Positions 59,034 to 64,000 of a stretch of DNA of 64,000 nucleotides are shown piece after piece; position 1 is the first letter of the stretch; each line of letters begins with the position of its first letter. The notes under the pieces are model-generated. The model saw only the letters and a list, made by a program, of their open reading frames with translations. It ran no database searches and was not told the origin of the DNA. The stretch is taken from assembly GCF_003493605.1 (NCBI RefSeq), contig NZ_QQKA01000004.1, positions 62,001-126,000 on the forward strand, given 5' to 3'. A program made the position numbers and the translations under genes. This DNA is from Haemophilus haemolyticus (GTDB lineage: Bacteria > Pseudomonadota > Gammaproteobacteria > Enterobacterales > Pasteurellaceae).

Positions 59034-60215
59034 TTATGCAAATAAGCCTTTTACAGTGAGCACGAGCCAATCCCAAGCTTTTCCGAAAATACCCGCCTCT
59101 CCCACATCATTCATCACTTGTAAATTGGCACTTGCAATATCCTTACCATCTAATTGATAAACCACTTTACCAATAACTTGACCTTTTGCTAATGGTGCTT
59201 GTAAATTTTTATCTGCTAATTCATAACGAGCTTTAACCTCATTTTGTTTACCTTTAGGAATTGTAACAAAGTGATCCATTAAAGCACCAAGTTTTACTGA
59301 ATTTTTATCGCCATAATAAACCTTTTGTTCTGAAATTTCTTTGCCAGCCTCTAAAGTTTTAAATGTTTCAAAATTAGCAAAACCCCATTGTAAAAGTTTT
59401 TTACTTTCTACTTCACGACCTTTATAAGTTGGAACCCCCATTACCACTGAAATCAAACGCATATTGTTTGGTGTCGTGGCAGAAGCAACTAAATTATATC
59501 CTGCTTGACTGGTATGACCCGTTTTCATTCCATCAACATTGATAGTTTTATCCCATAATAAGCCATTACGGTTAGGTTGTTTAATCTTGTTAAATGTGAA
59601 ATCTTTTTCTGAGTAAATTTTATATTCTTCAGGTAAATCACGAATAATATGCGCACCTATAATTGCCATATCACGTGCAGAAGAATACTGATTTGGATCG
59701 TCTAAACCGTGTGGCGTAGTGAAATTCGTGTTTTTTAACCCAAATTGTTGAACATATTTATTCATCGTTCCTACAAAATTTGGCACATTGCCTGAAATAT
59801 GTTCAGCTAAAGCCACGGTTGCATCATTTCCAGAAACAATAATCACACCACGATTTAAATCAGCCACAGAAACCTGAGTATTTAAATCCAAAAACATTTT
59901 GGAAGAATCAGGAAAATTGCGTCCCCACGCACTCTCACCAATAGTAACCATATCGGTATTATGGATTTTGCCTTGTTTTAATGCGACACCAACTACATAA
60001 CTTGTCATCATTTTAGTCAGTGATGCAGGATATTGACGTTGATCTGGATTAAGTGCGGTCAAAATTGCGCCTGAATTATAATCCATCAGTACATAAGTTT
60101 GAGCCGTAATTTGCGGCGGCATTACAGCAAACTGAATATCTTCAGCAGATACGGAAAAACTGCTAAGTGCCACAAATCCAGATAAAAATGCGATTTTTGT
60201 TGTTCTTTTCAACAT
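59034..60215 (-). CDS. dacA: D-alanyl-D-alanine carboxypeptidase (PBP5/6 type)
   Basis: A 393-residue penicillin-binding protein that trims the terminal D-alanine of murein stems in the periplasm. Signal peptide 1-24 (SVSA). Catalytic S65-L-T-K68, the SGN motif in VIIVSGNDATVAL and the KTG motif in MKTGHTSQAGYNL are intact. The C-terminal amphipathic anchor is FGKAWDWLVLTVKGLFA. It is co-transcribed with rlpA upstream. Confidence 0.96.
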   Translation of the reverse strand: MLKRTTKIAFLSGFVALSSFSVSAEDIQFAVMPPQITAQTYVLMDYNSGAILTALNPDQRQYPASLTKMMTSYVVGVALKQGKIHNTDMVTIGESAWGRNFPDSSKMFLDLNTQVSVADLNRGVIIVSGNDATVALAEHISGNVPNFVGTMNKYVQQFGLKNTNFTTPHGLDDPNQYSSARDMAIIGAHIIRDLPEEYKIYSEKDFTFNKIKQPNRNGLLWDKTINVDGMKTGHTSQAGYNLVASATTPNNMRLISVVMGVPTYKGREVESKKLLQWGFANFETFKTLEAGKEISEQKVYYGDKNSVKLGALMDHFVTIPKGKQNEVKARYELADKNLQAPLAKGQVIGKVVYQLDGKDIASANLQVMNDVGEAGIFGKAWDWLVLTVKGLFA

Positions 60216-60230
60216 AAGATCTTCCTACAA

Positions 60231-61094
60231 TTAATTTTTATACGTATAAATAATTAATGGCTTATTATTCGCCATTTTTTGCAATTTGGCTCTTACTTGT
60301 GCCATTTTTGTTTTGTTATCAAAAGGCCCAATATGAATTTCATATTTATTTCCCGAGCGATTTACTTCAGTCTGAATATTCGCTAACGCAAGTTGCGTAA
60401 TTAACTTATTTGCTTGGCTACGAGAGGTTAATTCAAGCATTTTCAAACGGTAAAATTCAGTTCCTTTTAGATCATTTATTGACTTAGATGCGTTATCAAA
60501 AAGCGTGTTAGATTTTAATACTAAACGATCGGCAGCTTCTTGAGTTTTTGCTTGTTTAGCCAGTGTTTTTGTGGCTGCACCTGATAAATTTCCATTTTTA
60601 GCAACGTGCAATGCCTCAATTCTTACCTGTCCAGTGCCGTGGGAAATTAAGCCAATTTCTTTTGCTGCAGCGTGCGAAAGATCAATTAAACGTTTATCGC
60701 TAAAAGGCCCACGATCATTAATACGTACAATCACTTTACGATTGTTATGTAAATTTGTCACTAAAGCATAAGAGTTTATTGGCAATGTTTTATGTGCCGC
60801 AGTAAATTGTTTTGAATTATAAACATCGCCACTTGCTGTTTTGCGTCCATCAAATTTAAGATGATAATAACTTGCCAAACCTTCTTTAATATAAGATTTA
60901 GCTTCATTCCCACTTTTAGTTGTATAAGTTTGCCCTTTTACTGAATAAGTACTTGGCGCAGGCGTTTGAGTTGCGATAGAAAGATTATCCCCTCGAATAC
61001 CATACATTTTTTGCGTATCAGCCTGCGCAGGAAAAGCTACGCTTATCATAAATAGCAAAAGTGCGGTCAAATTTAACCCAGTTTTTAATTTCAT
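60231..61094 (-). CDS. rlpA: Septal-ring lytic transglycosylase RlpA-like protein
   Basis: A 287-residue protein with a double-psi beta-barrel (about 70-160: GLASYYHLKFDGRKTASGD, the DR-containing VRINDRGPFSDKRLIDLS) and a C-terminal SPOR domain that binds denuded murein (about 210-285). In Pseudomonas RlpA cleaves such glycans. Unlike E. coli RlpA the signal peptide (1-25, ending AQA) has no lipobox cysteine, so the protein should be periplasmic and soluble. It lies between rodA and dacA. Confidence 0.94.
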   Translation of the reverse strand: MKLKTGLNLTALLLFMISVAFPAQADTQKMYGIRGDNLSIATQTPAPSTYSVKGQTYTTKSGNEAKSYIKEGLASYYHLKFDGRKTASGDVYNSKQFTAAHKTLPINSYALVTNLHNNRKVIVRINDRGPFSDKRLIDLSHAAAKEIGLISHGTGQVRIEALHVAKNGNLSGAATKTLAKQAKTQEAADRLVLKSNTLFDNASKSINDLKGTEFYRLKMLELTSRSQANKLITQLALANIQTEVNRSGNKYEIHIGPFDNKTKMAQVRAKLQKMANNKPLIIYTYKN

Positions 61095-61142
61095 AAAATA
61101 TTAACGCTTTTCATTTATTCTTTAAGAAAGAAAAAAATGAAA

Positions 61143-62258
61143 TTAGTTCCTTTTCATAAATTGACTTTTATGCGTATGAATAGACATCACTAAACCAAAA
61201 CTTGCCATAATCGCAACATAAGAGGTACCACCATAACTAAATAAAGGTAATGGCACACCCACAACAGGCAAAATTCCGCTTACCATTCCAATGTTCACAA
61301 ATACATAAACAAAGAAAATTAATGTTGTTGCGCCAGCAAGAATACGCTCAAAAGAAGTTTGAGCATTAACGGCAATCATTAAACCTCGCACAATAATAAA
61401 CAAGTAAATCGCCATTAAAATCAAAAAACCAATCATTCCCTGTTCTTCGCCCATTACCGCAAAAATAAAATCCGTATGGGGTTCAGGCAAAAATTCTAAT
61501 TGTGATTGTGTTCCCTGCATCCAACCTTTTCCACTTAATCCACCTGAACCAATCGCAATTTTTGATTGCAAAATATGATAGCCTGCACCAAGGGGATCTT
61601 TTTCTGGGTCTAATAATGTAAGTACGCGAGTACGTTGATAATCGTGCATTAGATATAGCCACATAATCGGAATAAACCCCGCTAAACCAATCACTGCCGC
61701 TAAAATAAGCCACCAGCTCATTCCTGCTAAAAACACGACAAATAAACCTGACGCACTGACCAAAATTGATGTGCCTAAATCTGGTTGTATAGCCACAAGT
61801 AAAGTCGGAATCATAATCATTGCAATCGCAATAAATGTTTCACTTAATTTAGGTGGAAGTGGACGATTACCTAAATACACTGACACCATTAATGGCACAG
61901 CAAGTTTTACAATTTCAGAGGGTTGAAAACGAATAAATCCCAGATCAAGCCAACGCTGCGCACCTTTACTTGTCGTGCCAATAGCATCTACTAAGATCAA
62001 CAACACAAAACCAATTAAATAAAGATAAGGTGCGATGCGTTGGTAAAATCTTGGTGGAAATTGAGCCATTAACAGCATAACAATAAATCCAAGTAAAACC
62101 TGAATAATTCGGTTATTAAACATCATTTCACTGGCACCTGATGCACTATATAATACCAGCATACCATAAGCCGTTATTGCAAGAAGTCCGATAAACAGCC
62201 AAAAATCAATATGCAAACGTTGCCAAACACGCAACCAAAAAGGGATTTTATCTTCCAT
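61143..62258 (-). CDS. rodA: Elongasome SEDS glycan polymerase RodA
   Basis: A 371-residue SEDS membrane protein (about ten helices) polymerising lateral-wall murein with PBP2. The motifs [29 protein letters not shown], the [36 protein letters not shown] loop (here split over residues 235-270) and [13 protein letters not shown] at the end are typical. Its start overlaps the mrdA end by 11 bases. It is the paralogue of ftsW at 22,799. Confidence 0.97.
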   Translation of the reverse strand: MEDKIPFWLRVWQRLHIDFWLFIGLLAITAYGMLVLYSASGASEMMFNNRIIQVLLGFIVMLLMAQFPPRFYQRIAPYLYLIGFVLLILVDAIGTTSKGAQRWLDLGFIRFQPSEIVKLAVPLMVSVYLGNRPLPPKLSETFIAIAMIMIPTLLVAIQPDLGTSILVSASGLFVVFLAGMSWWLILAAVIGLAGFIPIMWLYLMHDYQRTRVLTLLDPEKDPLGAGYHILQSKIAIGSGGLSGKGWMQGTQSQLEFLPEPHTDFIFAVMGEEQGMIGFLILMAIYLFIIVRGLMIAVNAQTSFERILAGATTLIFFVYVFVNIGMVSGILPVVGVPLPLFSYGGTSYVAIMASFGLVMSIHTHKSQFMKRN

Positions 62259-64000
62259 TTATTTGTTCGCTCTCTTGTGACAAATCTTTTTTTTGCTGAA
62301 TAGGTACATTATATTTTTCAACTTGTGGTAAACGCTGATTCAAATAGTAATCCATCACTTTACGTGCTAACGGTGCGGCATTACTTGAACCACCACCTGC
62401 ATTTTCTAAAATCACTGTCACAACCAATCTAGGATTTTCATAAGGTGCATATGCGGTAAACCATGCGTGATCATGTAATTCTTTTTTCAATCCAGCCGCA
62501 TTGTATTTTTCATTTTCTTTTAAACTAAACACTTGAGCAGTACCAGATTTTCCTGCAACACGATAGTTTGCTCCAGCAAAAGCCTTTCTCCCCGTCCCTA
62601 AAGCTGAATTGACAACATTATACATTCCACGTTTTGCCGCATCCCAGTAACTTTGTTTAGCCTCTGTAATATCAGGATAAAGCAAAGGATCTTCATAAGG
62701 TTTTAGAGTCGATACTTCAATTGCTTTCATCAAATGCGGCGTATTTACTTTGCCATTATTGACCAATATCGTCGTTGCTTTTGCTACTTGTAATGGTGTT
62801 GCTGTCCAATAACCTTGACCAATCCCAACCGAAATCGTATCGCCTTGTACCCAAGGGCGTTTATAGCGTTTTTGTTTCCATTCTCGGGTTGGCATATTGG
62901 CAGCCGTTTCTTCTTGAATTTCAATCCCAGTTGGCATACCGAAGCCAAAGCGTTTCATCCAATCAGAAAGACGATCAATACCCATATTATAAGCCACTTG
63001 ATAAAAATAAGTATCAGAGGATTCAGTAATCGCTTTATTCAAATCCGTATCCCCGTGGCCTGTTTTTTTCCAATCACGAAAACGTTTTGTGGAGTTAGGT
63101 AATACCCAATATCCCGGATCAAAAATCGTTGTGTTTGATGTAATCACATTTTCAGTTTGTGCGGCTACTGCAATAAAAGGTTTAACTGTCGAAGCCGGGG
63201 GATACGCACCTTGTGTCGCACGACTATAAAGCGGACGAGCAGGATTATTTAATAAACGTTTATAATCTTCTGACGAAATACCATCAACAAACAAATTATT
63301 GTCATAACTTGGCGTAGACACCATAGCCAGCACACCACTATCTTGAGGATCTAATACAACAATCGCACCTTTTTGCCCTGCCAAAAGATCTGTGATGTAA
63401 CGCTGCAATTCTAAATCAATAGTAAGATAAATACTTTTTCCTGCAACTGAAGGTTGTTCACGTAACTTACGAATAACTTTACCACGGTTGTTAATTTCTA
63501 CTTCTTCAAAACCTGTGGTTCCGTGTAACTTATCTTCGTAATAACGTTCAATCCCCAATTTACCTATATCATTGCTACCAGAATAATTGGTAAATTTTTC
63601 CTCTTTTTTCAAGCGTTCAACGTCTTTATCATTGATTTTTCCCACATAACCTAAAATATGCGTCATAATCTCGCCATATAAGTAATAGCGTTTGAAATAA
63701 GGACGTACATCTAAACTCGGATATTGATAGCCACTCACTGCAAAACGTGCGATTTGTTCTTCTGTTAAATTCGGTTTCAATAAAATAGGCGTGTAACGCG
63801 TTCCGCGGCGACGTTCCTTTTTAAAATTTTCAATATCGTTATCCGTTAATCCCACAATGTAGCGTAATTCATCTAAAGTGCGGTCTAAATTTTCAGTTTT
63901 TTCCGGCACAATGTATAAACCAAAAAAAGTAAGATTTTCGGCTAATAATTTACCGTAACGATCATAGATTAAGCCACGCGTTGGCGGTAAAGGTAATAAT
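62248..64000 (-). CDS. mrdA: Penicillin-binding protein 2, cut by right window edge
   Basis: The last ~583 residues of a class B PBP of about 650 residues. It crosslinks the murein of the lateral wall with RodA. The frame runs unbroken to 64000 ([19 protein letters not shown] at the edge), so the GTG at 63909 is not its start; the membrane helix lies beyond the window. Transpeptidase motifs are PPASTVKPF (active serine), the SSDTYFY triad and the KSGTAQVF triad, in order. It is the first gene of mrdA-rodA-rlpA-dacA-ybeD-lipB-lipA. An uptake signal (about 63,878) lies within. Confidence 0.97.
   Translation of the reverse strand, partial: LLPLPPTRGLIYDRYGKLLAENLTFFGLYIVPEKTENLDRTLDELRYIVGLTDNDIENFKKERRRGTRYTPILLKPNLTEEQIARFAVSGYQYPSLDVRPYFKRYYLYGEIMTHILGYVGKINDKDVERLKKEEKFTNYSGSNDIGKLGIERYYEDKLHGTTGFEEVEINNRGKVIRKLREQPSVAGKSIYLTIDLELQRYITDLLAGQKGAIVVLDPQDSGVLAMVSTPSYDNNLFVDGISSEDYKRLLNNPARPLYSRATQGAYPPASTVKPFIAVAAQTENVITSNTTIFDPGYWVLPNSTKRFRDWKKTGHGDTDLNKAITESSDTYFYQVAYNMGIDRLSDWMKRFGFGMPTGIEIQEETAANMPTREWKQKRYKRPWVQGDTISVGIGQGYWTATPLQVAKATTILVNNGKVNTPHLMKAIEVSTLKPYEDPLLYPDITEAKQSYWDAAKRGMYNVVNSALGTGRKAFAGANYRVAGKSGTAQVFSLKENEKYNAAGLKKELHDHAWFTAYAPYENPRLVVTVILENAGGGSSNAAPLARKVMDYYLNQRLPQVEKYNVPIQQKKDLSQESEQINGR

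Noticed and set aside
63900-63909. GTG at 63909 as the start of mrdA
   Set aside because: The frame continues unbroken to the window edge with typical PBP2 sequence, so the gene is simply truncated by the window.
1-64000. CRISPR array, prophage, insertion sequence, tRNA or rRNA genes
   Set aside because: No regularly spaced repeats with unique spacers, no transposase or phage genes, and no cloverleaf or rRNA sequence noticed. The 42-44-base array at 4372 has no unique spacers.

Overview
This window comes from a member of the Haemophilus influenzae group. The 9-base uptake signal AAGTGCGGT (or its complement) recurs roughly 35 times, the DNA is AT-rich, and the division/murein, formate dehydrogenase and lepA-to-mrdA gene orders are those of H. 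influenzae. Two details point to biogroup aegyptius (H. aegyptius): a hif pilus cluster sits beside pmbA, the 'hif-1' site which as I recall is reported only from that biogroup, and a second hif-like fimbrial locus is present. H. haemolyticus is not formally excluded.

Layout. (1) 1-8,050 is accessory DNA. hifB, hifC, hifD and a cut-off hifE read leftward and hifA reads rightward from a shared promoter whose spacer is (TA)10. Copies of the Haemophilus intergenic dyad sequence (IDS) litter the gaps, including a four-unit tandem array in the hifB leader. Then come two unrecognised AT-rich genes and an Opa-type outer-membrane protein gene whose signal peptide is broken. (2) 8,119-8,270 is a strong candidate Fur-controlled small RNA (RyhB/HrrF-like), lying just past pmbA. 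(3) 8,280-13,517 holds pmbA, then darP (yjgA) and the LPS-export/regulatory run lptC-lptA-lptB-ptsN-rapZ. (4) 13,558-33,083 holds pheA and lpxC, then the complete dcw division and murein cluster from ftsZ back to mraZ, headed by three GTGG boxes at 10-base spacing. (5) 33,214-42,066 holds a CstA-type carrier with a CRP site, a small zinc-ribbon membrane protein, and the formate dehydrogenase system fdhD / fdnG-fdnH-fdnI / fdhE. fdnG contains an in-frame UGA selenocysteine codon with a SECIS-like hairpin, so it appears as two open frames but is one gene. (6) 42,105-48,558 holds rimI, holD, rsmC, era, rnc, lepB and lepA. (7) 48,559-53,941 is the second chaperone-usher fimbrial operon (pilin, chaperone, usher, two-domain tip protein), apparently inserted between lepA and grcA, with an 11-T tract in its promoter region. 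(8) 54,023-64,000 holds grcA, ung, miaB, then lipA-lipB-ybeD-dacA-rlpA-rodA-mrdA, with mrdA running off the right edge. The citrate lyase genes that Rd KW20 carries between miaB and lipA are absent.

How the parts work together. The core genes cover LPS export (lptABC, lpxC), septal murein synthesis (mra/mur/fts), elongation murein synthesis (mrdA, rodA, dacA, rlpA) and anaerobic formate respiration. The accessory DNA is largely about surface adhesion. It has two complete or nearly complete pilus systems, one with a dinucleotide-repeat switch and one with a homopolymer that might act as one. The least explained stretch is 5,490-8,050, where the two unknown genes and the dead opa gene lie. No tRNA, rRNA, CRISPR array, prophage or insertion sequence was seen.
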